In this document: positions 38,010 through 45,506 of the stretch, one piece after another | How the letters are laid out: every line of letters starts with the position of its first letter | Position numbering within the stretch: position 1 is the stretch's first letter | NCBI RefSeq assembly: GCF_017744445.1 | Contig: NZ_JAGIBH010000004.1 | Coordinates: forward strand, 233,937 to 297,936 | Reading direction: 5' to 3' | Length of the DNA: 64,000 bases | DNA from: Caulobacter sp. | GTDB taxonomy: Bacteria; Pseudomonadota; Alphaproteobacteria; Caulobacterales; Caulobacteraceae | Made by a program: the position numbers and the translations under genes | Notes under the pieces: generated by a model | The model's input: only the letters and a program-made list of their open reading frames with translations | The model's database searches: none | Told to the model about the DNA's origin: nothing

Positions 38010-39041
38010 ATGCCGCGCGATACGCTCGAACTCCAGCCGGTGGCGACCGGCCTGCTCTATGTGAACGACGACGATCCGGGGCTGCGCCGGATCAAGGCGG
38101 GCGACGGTTTCACCTACCGCGATCCGGACGGCGACAAGGTCGACGACGCCGCCACGCTGGACCGCATCAAGGCCTTGGCCATCCCGCCGGCCTGGACCGA
38201 CGTCTGGATCTGCCCCTCGCCGCGCGGCCACATCCAGGCGACCGGCCGCGACCTGAAGGGCCGCAAGCAGTACCGCTATCACGAGGCCTGGCGGCGCGAC
38301 CGCGACGGACTGAAGTTCGGCCGCATGATCGCCTTCGGCCGCGCCCTGCCCAAGCTGCGCGCCCGGGTCGAGGCCGACCTCGCCCGCCGGGGCCTGCCGC
38401 GCGACAAGGTCATCGCCGCCGTCGTCCGTCTGATGGAGCTGACCCTGATCCGGGTTGGCAACGAGGAATACGCGCAAACCAACAAGAGCTTTGGTCTCAC
38501 CACCCTGCGCGATCGCCACGCCAAGCTGTCCAGCATGGGCGGTACGTTCACGTTCAAGGGCAAGAGCGGGGTGACGCACACGACCGGCTTCCGCGACCGC
38601 CGCCTGGCTCGCATCGTCAAGGCCTGCCAGGACGTGCCCGGCCAGCGCCTGTTCCAGTATCTCGACGACGACGGCCAGCGTCGCTCGGTCGGGAGCGCCG
38701 ACGTCAATGCCTATATCCGCGAGGCCATCGGCCAGGACTTCTCGGCGAAGGACTTCCGCACCTGGGCCGGCACCCTGGCCGCCGCGCGGGCTCTGTGCCT
38801 GATCCCCAAGGCTGGCAGCGCCGCGGAGGCCAAGCGCAACGTCAATACCTGCGTGAAGGCCGTCGCGGGCCTGCTGGGCAACACCGCCGCCGTCTGCCGG
38901 GGCTCGTACATCCACCCGCTGGTGCTGGAGGCCTATCAGCAAGGCGTGCTGCCGCTGAAGGCCGGCCGCTCGGAGCGTGCGTTCGAGTTGGCCGTTATCC
39001 GCTTCCTGGAGGCCGCCCAGGCCTCGTGCGCCCAAGCCTAG
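38010..39041 (+). CDS. DNA topoisomerase IB (poxvirus/eukaryote type)
   Basis: A 343-residue type IB topoisomerase that relaxes DNA supercoils through a 3'-phosphotyrosine. The catalytic core shows LIRVGNEEYAQTNKSFGLTT, FRTWAGTLAAARAL and the nucleophile Tyr in GSYIHPLVLEAY. It is 12 bases upstream of ku on the same strand and is followed by the convergent ligD, so the locus groups three DNA-break enzymes. In many alphaproteobacteria such bacterial IB enzymes occur near NHEJ genes. Confidence 0.93.
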   Translation: MPRDTLELQPVATGLLYVNDDDPGLRRIKAGDGFTYRDPDGDKVDDAATLDRIKALAIPPAWTDVWICPSPRGHIQATGRDLKGRKQYRYHEAWRRDRDGLKFGRMIAFGRALPKLRARVEADLARRGLPRDKVIAAVVRLMELTLIRVGNEEYAQTNKSFGLTTLRDRHAKLSSMGGTFTFKGKSGVTHTTGFRDRRLARIVKACQDVPGQRLFQYLDDDGQRRSVGSADVNAYIREAIGQDFSAKDFRTWAGTLAAARALCLIPKAGSAAEAKRNVNTCVKAVAGLLGNTAAVCRGSYIHPLVLEAYQQGVLPLKAGRSERAFELAVIRFLEAAQASCAQA

Positions 39042-39053
39042 AGGAGAGCGCCC

Positions 39054-39890
39054 ATGGCCGCCGGCCGTCCCACCTGGCAGGGCCACCTGCGCCTGTCGCT
39101 CGTGACCTGCCCCGTCGCGCTCTACACCGCCACAGACGCCAGCAGCGACGTGCACTTCAACATGCTGCACAAGAAGACGCATAACCGCATCCGGATGATC
39201 CCGACCGATCCGGACCTAGGCCCCATCGAACGCGCCGACATCGTCAAGGGCTACGAGGTCAGCAAGGGCGAGTACGTGGTCGTCACCCAGGACGAGATCG
39301 ACAGCGTCCGCCTGGAGAGCACCCGCACCATCGACATCGAGCGCTTCGTCAGCGCAGACGAGATCGACCGCCTGTACTGGGACAATCCGTATTTCCTGGT
39401 CCCCGACGGCAAACTTGCCGCCGAGGCGTATGGCGTGATCCGCGAGGCGATGAGCAAGGCCGGCCAAGTCGCCCTGGGCCGGGTGGTCATGCACCAGCGC
39501 GAACGCCTGCTGGCCATCGAGCCACGCGACAACGGCATGGTCGCCTGGAGCCTGCGCAATCACGACGAGGTCCGCGCCGTCGCCGACTATTTCGACGACA
39601 TCCCCGACAAGAAGCCCGATGCGGCGATGATCCAGATCGCCCAGAAGATCATCGAGCAGAAGGAAGGCCCCTTCGATCCCGAGCAGTTCAACGACCGCTA
39701 CGAGGACGCGCTGCGGGCGCTGATCAAGGACAAGCAGAAGGGCAAGGGCCGCAAGGTCGTGGTCGAAGAGCCCGAGGACACCAATGTCGTCGACCTGATG
39801 GAGGCCCTGCGCAGCAGCCTGGGCAAGGCTCCGGCCAAGGCCAAGCCGGCGGCCAAGAAGGCTCCGGCGGCGCGAAAGAAAGCCAGCTAA
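39054..39890 (+). CDS. ku: Ku protein of non-homologous end joining
   Basis: A 278-residue bacterial Ku that forms a homodimeric ring on DNA ends and recruits LigD. The core shows GHLRLSLVTCPVALYTATDA, RADIVKGYEVSKGEYVVV (read with E-R-A-D) and LDVDRF-like IDIERFVSADEIDRLYWDNP. The C-terminus is a Lys/Ala-rich tail (KAPAKAKPAAKKAPAARKKA) of the type that contacts DNA. AGGAGAG precedes the ATG. It is convergent with ligD across a short GAAA-loop palindrome. Confidence 0.96.
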   Translation: MAAGRPTWQGHLRLSLVTCPVALYTATDASSDVHFNMLHKKTHNRIRMIPTDPDLGPIERADIVKGYEVSKGEYVVVTQDEIDSVRLESTRTIDIERFVSADEIDRLYWDNPYFLVPDGKLAAEAYGVIREAMSKAGQVALGRVVMHQRERLLAIEPRDNGMVAWSLRNHDEVRAVADYFDDIPDKKPDAAMIQIAQKIIEQKEGPFDPEQFNDRYEDALRALIKDKQKGKGRKVVVEEPEDTNVVDLMEALRSSLGKAPAKAKPAAKKAPAARKKAS

Positions 39891-39900
39891 CCGCTCTCCC

Positions 39901-39926
39901 GTTTCCCCGGCGAAAGCCGGGGAAAC
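39901..39926. repeat. Perfect GAAA-loop palindrome between ku and ligD
   Basis: GTTTCCCCGGC (39901-39911), GAAA, GCCGGGGAAAC (39916-39926) form a perfect 11-bp hairpin 11 bases after the ku stop and 24 bases before the ligD stop. No T run follows on either strand. It shares the CCGGCGAAAGCCGG core with 33072-33185. It may terminate or stabilise both convergent transcripts. Confidence 0.7.
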
Positions 39927-39949
39927 GGAGGATCGGATGTGGATGTGGG

Positions 39950-42541
39950 TCACTCCTTGCCCAGCTTCTTGATCGCCGCCGCCAGGTCCCGCTCGCTCTC
40001 CGCATAGGCGTCCCAGGCGTCGAGATCCTTCACCAGCCCCGGCACGGTGCGGATGTTGAACCGCGAGGGGTCCAGGCCCTTGCGCACCTGGGTCCAGGCC
40101 ACAGGCCACGACACCGGCGCGCCGGGCCGGCCACGCGGCGACAGCGGGGCCACCGCCGTGCTCATGCGGTCGTTGCGCAGGTAGTCCAGGAAGATCTTCC
40201 CGCCCCGCTCCTTCTTGGACATGTTCAGCAGGTACTGATCGGGGCTATCGGCGGCCATGCGGGCGCAGACCTCGCGAGCGAAGGCTTTCGCGGCGTCCCA
40301 GTCCACGCTCTTGCCCTTCAGGGGCGTGACCACGTGCAGCCCCTTGCCGCCGGTGGTCTTGCAGAACGGGACCAGGCCCAGGGCCTCCAGCCGGTCGCGA
40401 ATTTCGCGCGCCCCTTCGACCACGGCGTCGAAGCCTACATCCGGCGCGGGATCCAGGTCGAAGACCAGGCGACCCGGGACCTCGGGATCGTCCGGCCGGC
40501 AGTTCCACGGATGCAGCTCGGTCGCGCCCCACTGGGCGGCGGCGACCAGGCTCTCGACCGTGTTGAAGACCAGATACGGCTTGCGGTCGCCGCTGACCGT
40601 CACCTCGTCGATCAGGGCCGAAACGCCCTTACCCGAGTGACGCTGGAAGAAGGTCTCGCCGCCGATGCCGTCGGGCATGCGGATGACCGAACACGGCCGG
40701 CCCTTCACATGCTCCAGCATCCAGGGACCGACGGCTTCGAAGTAGCGGGCCAGGTCCAGCTTGGTCCCCGGCTTGCCGTCGCCGGCGTCCGGCCACAGCG
40801 GCTTGTCGGGATTGGAGATCGCCACGCCCAGCACCGCGGCCTTGCCGGCTTTCGGCGTCACCAGCTGCGCCTCCTCGACCGGGGCAGGAGCCTCGGCCTC
40901 GACGGCCTTGGCGGGCTTGTCCTCGCGCAGTCCCTTGAACGACGCCTGGCGCACCGAACCCTCTCCCGTGAAGCCCGCGAACTCGATCTCGGCGACCAAC
41001 TCGGGCGAGACCCAATGCACGCCCGTGCCGCCCCTGGGCGCGCCCTTGCCGCTGAACGGCGAGGTCTTGCGGGCCAACTTTTTAAGCGCCGGCAGAAGCT
41101 TCGCGACCTTGTCACGGCCAAAGCCCGTGCCGACCCGGCCGACATGCACGAGGTCGCCGTCCTTGTAGACGCCGACGATCAGCGAGCGGAACGCTTCGCC
41201 CGTCGTGGTCCAGCCGCCGATCACCACCTCGTGGCCCGCCCGGCACTTGGCCTTGGTCCACGTGGCCGACTTGCCCGAGCGATAAGGCGCGTCGAGCGAC
41301 TTTGAGACCACGCCTTCCAGAGACATCCGGCAGGCCGATTGCAGCACCGCCTCGCCGCCGCTCTTGAAGTGCTCGACATAGCGGATGCGCTCGCCGTCCT
41401 TGGGCAGCAGCGCCTTCAGCCGGTCCTTGCGTTCGGCCAGCGGCAGGCTGGTCAGGTCTTCGCCGCCGGCATGCAGCAGGTCGAAGGCGAAAAAGATCAG
41501 GTCGTCGGTGGCTTCGTCCGACAGCGCCGCCTGCAGCCCCGCGAAGCTGGGCGAGCCGGCCTCGTCCAGCGCCACGACCTCGCCGTCGATCAAGGCGTCT
41601 GGCAGGTCCGCCGCGTCCTTGATCATCTGGGGGAAACGATCGCTCCAGTCCAGGCCCGTCCGGGTGCGCAGCGCCGCCTTGCCGCCCTCGATCCGCAGCT
41701 GCATGCGGTAGCCGTCGAACTTGATCTCGTGGACCCAGCCGGCGCCGCCGGGCGGCCTGTCGACCAGCTTGCACAGCTGCGGCGGGATGAAGTCGGGGAT
41801 CTTGGCGGTGTTGGTCTTTACCGGCTTGCGCTTCGGCGCGCCGGCGTCCTTGGCCGCCTTCTCGCCGCTGGCCTCGGGCGAGCTCCTGCTGTTCCAGACC
41901 GCGTCCGGCGCCGGCCCCGCGTCGGTCATGAACGGCTTGGGCGCCTTGCCCTTGCCGGCGGCGATCGTGTCCATCGTCCGGCCCGAGGCGATCGAGAAGC
42001 TGGTGTCCTCCAGGAAGTCCTGGTCGCCCTCGATCGCGAACTCGTCGCGATGCTTGATCAGCAGCCAGTTCTCGCGCTTGCCGCCACCGAATTTGTCGTT
42101 GTGAATCTTCACCAGGACCCAGCCGCCCTTCATCCGCTCGCCGGCGAAGACCAGCTTGATCTCGCCCTTCTTGAGCCCCTTCTCCAGGTCGAAGCCCGGC
42201 TCGGGCGCCCACCAGCCGCGGTCCCACAGCATCACCGTGCCGCCGCCGTACTGGCCTTCCGGGATCGTGCCCTCGAAGTCGCCATAGGCCAGCGGATGAT
42301 CCTCGACATGGACGGCCAGGCGCTTGTCGTGCGGATCGCGCGACGGCCCCCGGGTCACCGCCCATGACAGGAACACACCCTCGTGCTCCAGCCGCAGGTC
42401 GTAGTGAAGCCGGGTGGCGTCGTGCTTCTGGATGACGAAACGCGCCCGCTCGGACGCGGCGACCCCGACCTCGCCCGAAGGCTCCGCCGTCTTCTTGAAG
42501 TCGCGCTTGGCCTGGTAGGCCGCCAGCTTGCGCGTCGCCAT
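39950..42541 (-). CDS. ligD: Multifunctional ATP-dependent DNA ligase D
   Basis: An 863-residue NHEJ enzyme with all three modules. The 3'-phosphoesterase is at about 20-190 ([18 protein letters not shown]). The ATP-dependent ligase is at about 250-545, with adenylated Lys274 in [10 protein letters not shown]. The primase-like polymerase is at about 570-860 ([14 protein letters not shown], and metal-binding Asp residues in [12 protein letters not shown]). This is the PE-ligase-polymerase order seen in several alphaproteobacteria, not the mycobacterial order. It starts 7 bases after an acidic small gene and faces ku, its partner. Confidence 0.97.
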   Translation of the reverse strand: MATRKLAAYQAKRDFKKTAEPSGEVGVAASERARFVIQKHDATRLHYDLRLEHEGVFLSWAVTRGPSRDPHDKRLAVHVEDHPLAYGDFEGTIPEGQYGGGTVMLWDRGWWAPEPGFDLEKGLKKGEIKLVFAGERMKGGWVLVKIHNDKFGGGKRENWLLIKHRDEFAIEGDQDFLEDTSFSIASGRTMDTIAAGKGKAPKPFMTDAGPAPDAVWNSRSSPEASGEKAAKDAGAPKRKPVKTNTAKIPDFIPPQLCKLVDRPPGGAGWVHEIKFDGYRMQLRIEGGKAALRTRTGLDWSDRFPQMIKDAADLPDALIDGEVVALDEAGSPSFAGLQAALSDEATDDLIFFAFDLLHAGGEDLTSLPLAERKDRLKALLPKDGERIRYVEHFKSGGEAVLQSACRMSLEGVVSKSLDAPYRSGKSATWTKAKCRAGHEVVIGGWTTTGEAFRSLIVGVYKDGDLVHVGRVGTGFGRDKVAKLLPALKKLARKTSPFSGKGAPRGGTGVHWVSPELVAEIEFAGFTGEGSVRQASFKGLREDKPAKAVEAEAPAPVEEAQLVTPKAGKAAVLGVAISNPDKPLWPDAGDGKPGTKLDLARYFEAVGPWMLEHVKGRPCSVIRMPDGIGGETFFQRHSGKGVSALIDEVTVSGDRKPYLVFNTVESLVAAAQWGATELHPWNCRPDDPEVPGRLVFDLDPAPDVGFDAVVEGAREIRDRLEALGLVPFCKTTGGKGLHVVTPLKGKSVDWDAAKAFAREVCARMAADSPDQYLLNMSKKERGGKIFLDYLRNDRMSTAVAPLSPRGRPGAPVSWPVAWTQVRKGLDPSRFNIRTVPGLVKDLDAWDAYAESERDLAAAIKKLGKE

Positions 42542-42548
42542 CGCCGGG

Positions 42549-42818
42549 TTACTCGCCGTCGAAGACTTCGGGACGCACGTCGTCGGGGTCGCCGTCCTCG
42601 TCTTCCTCCAGCGCGATGATCTCGTCGTCGTCCAGCTCTTCGGCGATCAGGGCGTCGTCATCGTCGGCGTCGCCCTCGGCCTGGGTGACGTCCAGGACGT
42701 CCGGCAGCTCCTCGAACGTGCGCAGCTCGCCGTCCTTGCCGACGACATCCTCATCCAGCGCCTCGGCGCCGTCCTGCTCGTCCCAGCCATTGTCATTGCC
42801 AGCATCGACGTCGGTCAT
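42549..42818 (-). CDS. Very acidic small protein upstream of ligD
   Basis: An 89-residue protein in which 39 residues are Asp or Glu and only 3 are Lys or Arg. It has no signal peptide or membrane segment. Acidic runs include [20 protein letters not shown] and [12 protein letters not shown] good ribosome site (AGGAGA, 7 bases) precedes the ATG, and the stop is 7 bases from the ligD start, so the two are almost surely co-transcribed. The family is not recognised. A DNA-mimic or Ku/ligase-interacting role is only a hypothesis. Confidence 0.75.
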   Translation of the reverse strand: MTDVDAGNDNGWDEQDGAEALDEDVVGKDGELRTFEELPDVLDVTQAEGDADDDDALIAEELDDDEIIALEEDEDGDPDDVRPEVFDGE

Positions 42819-42880
42819 GGTGGTTCTCCTGAAGGGTTCGACAGGAGGAATGGCTGGAGCGGGCGCGGCGTTCCGCGCCT

Positions 42881-42983
42881 TGCGTCCTTCGAGGCTCGCC
42901 TATCGGCGCGCACCTCAGGATGAGGAAATCAGTACAAGGCTCCTCATCCTGAGGCGCCCGTGCAGCGGGCCTCGAAGGACGCA
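42881..42983. repeat. Mosaic inverted repeat (TCCTCATCCTGAGG family)
   Basis: The outer arms TGCGTCCTTCGAGGC (42881-42895) and GCCTCGAAGGACGCA (42969-42983) are perfect. The inner arms CCTCAGGATGAGGA (42913-42926) and TCCTCATCCTGAGG (42941-42954) are also perfect. The nested layout, hairpin within hairpin, resembles the other palindromic elements in the window but with different sequence. Confidence 0.8.
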
Positions 42984-43445
42984 CGGCGTCTCGGCCTCGC
43001 GCCTAGGGCTGCGAGTTGGTGGAAAGGGACACGGAGCGCCGGACAGCGTCCGGAATGTGAGTTTGTAAGTACCGTTTCGACGAAGCCCGACGCTCCGCGC
43101 GATCGTTGTCCGGAAGCGTGACGGTCCGACGCTATTGGCGCCTCACCGCCCTTGAAGCCCCCGACGGGCGGGCCTGGCCGCGAAGCCTGGTCCCGGATGT
43201 CCGGGTTTCCCCGAACCTGTCGCGCGCCTCGGCCCGCATCCCCCGTCGCTTCTGTGTTCCAGGGCCGACCGCCGTAGGAGGGATGCAGTTGCGAGGTCTC
43301 CCCCGCGCCGACGAGCGCGCCCGCTCGATCGCCCCCGCCGCCACGATGGTCGCTGGCCATGCGCCCTTTCCTCGCGACGAGGTGGGTAGAGAATACGGCA
43401 GGTTTTGAGGCCGGGGACGGAGGAGCGTGAATGCTCGTGCCTTCC

Positions 43446-43596
43446 CCTTCTCCCCTTGCGGGATAAGGTGGCCGCCGAAGGCGGTCGGATGAGGGGTCGC
43501 ACGCCGCTCGAACCCTTGCACCACAACGCTCATCCGACAGGTCTATCAACCCCTCATCCGGCGCTGCGCGCCACCTTCTCCCGCAAGGGGAGAAGG
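43446..43596. repeat. Mosaic inverted repeat (CTTCTCCC-TTGCGGGA-AAGGTGGC family)
   Basis: The outer arms are about 27 bp (43446-43472 with 43570-43596), matching at nearly all positions. The inner arms CGGATGAGGGG (43486-43496) and CCCCTCATCCG (43550-43560) are perfect. Each outer arm has a small internal hairpin around TTGCGGGA or CCCGCAAGGGG. It lies in the gap before the HU gene. Confidence 0.8.
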
Positions 43597-43874
43597 ATGA
43601 ATGCTCGTGAATCGCCGAGCACAGACGGCTATCGCCCCCCGATTCCGTGCAGAATCACCCGGTGCACGAACCACCCGATAGTCCACCAATCGGACCAACA
43701 TTAACGCTTTTGCCCCGAACTTGGCCGTTCCGGACACGACGATTTCGTAAAAATCCCCGGCCCACGGGCGTTTTGCCCCCATGAATCGGCGTTTTAACCT
43801 TCCCTAACGGGTGACAAACCCAAAACGCCTCGGCAGGCTCACAACTCCCTGATTCACAGGACATGAGCTTAGAG

Positions 43875-44156
43875 ATGACGAACGTTTCCGATCTGGTCGA
43901 CGCCGCTGTCGCCGCTGACGACAAGCTGACCAAGACCCAAGCCAAGGCCATCATCGACGGCGTTTTCAAGTCGATCTCCGACGCCGCCGTGAAGGGTGAA
44001 GAAGTCTCGATCCCGGGCTTCGGCAAGTTCAAGGTCCAGGCCAAGCCGGCCCGCACCGGCCGCAACCCGGCCACGGGCGCGACCATCGAAATCGCCGCCA
44101 GCAAGAAGGTCGCCTTCACGCCGGCCAAGCAACTGAAGGACGCCGTCAACGGCTAA
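43875..44156 (+). CDS. HU-family DNA-binding protein
   Basis: Histone-like protein of 93 residues from the ATG at 43875 (97 from the ATG at 43863). The shorter form matches the normal HU start. It shows KTQAKAIIDGVFKSISDAAV, then VSIPGFGKFKVQAKPARTGR and NPATGATIEIAASKKVAFTP, the DNA-binding beta arm with its Pro tip. It bends DNA as a dimer. It stands alone, with a hairpin at 44167-44192 after the stop. Confidence 0.95.
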   Translation: MTNVSDLVDAAVAADDKLTKTQAKAIIDGVFKSISDAAVKGEEVSIPGFGKFKVQAKPARTGRNPATGATIEIAASKKVAFTPAKQLKDAVNG

Positions 44157-44166
44157 CTTCAGCGTG

Positions 44167-44192
44167 GAAGCGGACGCGCAAGTGTCCGCTTC
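44167..44192 (+). terminator. Hairpin after HU gene
   Basis: GAAGCGGAC (44167-44175) and GTCCGCTTC (44184-44192) form a perfect 9-bp stem with an 8-base loop, 10 bases after the HU stop. The downstream TCTCGACGTT is only weakly T-rich, so it may terminate or simply protect the mRNA. Confidence 0.5.
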
Positions 44193-44285
44193 TCGACGTT
44201 GCTATTCACGCGCGACATTCTGCTCCATGCGTCTGTCGCGCGTGAAGACTATTCAGAACAAAAAGAGAACGATAACTTAGGCCAC

Positions 44286-45506
44286 ATGGCCGTTCTCGAT
44301 CTCAGGCGCAAGCTCGCCATCCTCTCCGACGCCGCTAAATACGACGCGTCCTGCGCCTCGTCCGGCGCCGAGAAAAGAACCTCCGTAGGCGGTCAGGGCG
44401 TGGGCTCGACCGAGGGCATGGGCATCTGCCACGCCTACGCCCCCGATGGCCGGTGCATCAGCCTGCTGAAGATCCTGCTGACCAACTTCTGCATCTACGA
44501 CTGCGCCTACTGCATCAATCGCGTGTCGTCGAACACGCCCCGGGCGCGCTTTTCGGTAAAGGAAGTCGTCGACCTCACCCTGAACTTCTACAAGCGCAAC
44601 TATGTCGAGGGCCTGTTCCTGTCGTCGGGCGTCATCCGCACCGGCGACTACACGATGGAGGAGATGGTCCGGGTCGCCAAATCGCTGCGGCTGGACCACG
44701 ACTTCCGCGGCTACATCCACCTGAAGCTGATCCCCGAAGCCTCGCCCGAGCTGGCGGCCGAGGCGGGTCTCTATGCCGACCGCGTCTCCATCAACATCGA
44801 GCTGCCGCGCGACGACAGCCTGGCCTCCCTGGCGCCCGAAAAGAGCCCCACCGACATCAAGCGCGCCATGGGCCGCATGCGCCTGGCGATCGACGACCAC
44901 GCCGAGCCCGCCAAGAAGGCCGGCAGGCGGTCCTTCGCTCGCAGCCAGTCGACCCAGCTGATCGTCGGAGCCGACGAAGCCAAGGACGGCGACATCCTGG
45001 CCCGCAGCGCCAGCCTGTACGGCGCCTATCGCCTGGGCCGGGTGTTCTACTCGGCCTTCAGCCCGATCCCCGACGCCAGTTCGCGCCTGCCGCTGGCCCG
45101 TCCGCCGCTGCTGCGTGAGCACCGCCTGTACCAAGCCGACTGGCTGATGCGGTTCTATGGCTTCGAGCGGCCCGAGATCGTCGCCGAGGGCGAGGACCTG
45201 GATCTCTCCGTCGATCCCAAGACCAGCTGGGCGCTGAGAAACCGGGCCAAGTTCCCGGTGAACATCCAGACCGCCGACAAGGAAATGCTGCTGCGCGTGC
45301 CGGGCCTGGGCGCCAAGGCCGTGGAACGCATCCTGGCGGCCCGGAAGGTCACCCGCCTGACCCTCAATGACCTCAAGCGCGTCGGAGCCGTCCTGAAGCG
45401 CGCCAGGGCCTTCGTGGTCACCGCCGACTGGACGCCGGGGGCGCTGACCGACCGCGACAGCCTGAAGGCGGCCCTGGTCCAGCCCCAGCAGCTGAGCCTG
45501 TTCTGA
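44286..45506 (+). CDS. Radical SAM protein of the UdgX-linked DNA modification/repair family
   Basis: About 406 residues from the ATG at 44286; the longer frame from 44199 is not needed. The 4Fe-4S cluster motif C-X3-C-X2-C is at Cys69, 73 and 76 (NFCIYDCAYCINR). A C-terminal helix-hairpin-helix DNA-binding segment reads LRVPGLGAKAVERILAARKV. Members of this family are consistently found beside UdgX and are annotated as putative DNA modification or repair proteins. The reaction is not established. The stop overlaps the udgX ATG by one base. Confidence 0.9.
   Translation: MAVLDLRRKLAILSDAAKYDASCASSGAEKRTSVGGQGVGSTEGMGICHAYAPDGRCISLLKILLTNFCIYDCAYCINRVSSNTPRARFSVKEVVDLTLNFYKRNYVEGLFLSSGVIRTGDYTMEEMVRVAKSLRLDHDFRGYIHLKLIPEASPELAAEAGLYADRVSINIELPRDDSLASLAPEKSPTDIKRAMGRMRLAIDDHAEPAKKAGRRSFARSQSTQLIVGADEAKDGDILARSASLYGAYRLGRVFYSAFSPIPDASSRLPLARPPLLREHRLYQADWLMRFYGFERPEIVAEGEDLDLSVDPKTSWALRNRAKFPVNIQTADKEMLLRVPGLGAKAVERILAARKVTRLTLNDLKRVGAVLKRARAFVVTADWTPGALTDRDSLKAALVQPQQLSLF

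Larger units (their letters stand above)
42819..43874. other. Repeat-rich gene-free region between the ligD operon and HU gene
   Basis: About 1 kb with several open frames on both strands but none with a ribosome site or recognisable protein. It holds two mosaic inverted repeats (42881-42983 and 43446-43596) and, between them, an unexplained block at about 43000-43400. The last 150 bases before HU are relatively AT-rich and should contain its promoter. Confidence 0.65.

Noticed and set aside
43106..43408. 100-codon + strand frame in the gap before HU
   Set aside because: Arg/Pro-rich translation, no ribosome site, lies in the unexplained repeat-flanked block. Treated as non-coding until shown otherwise.
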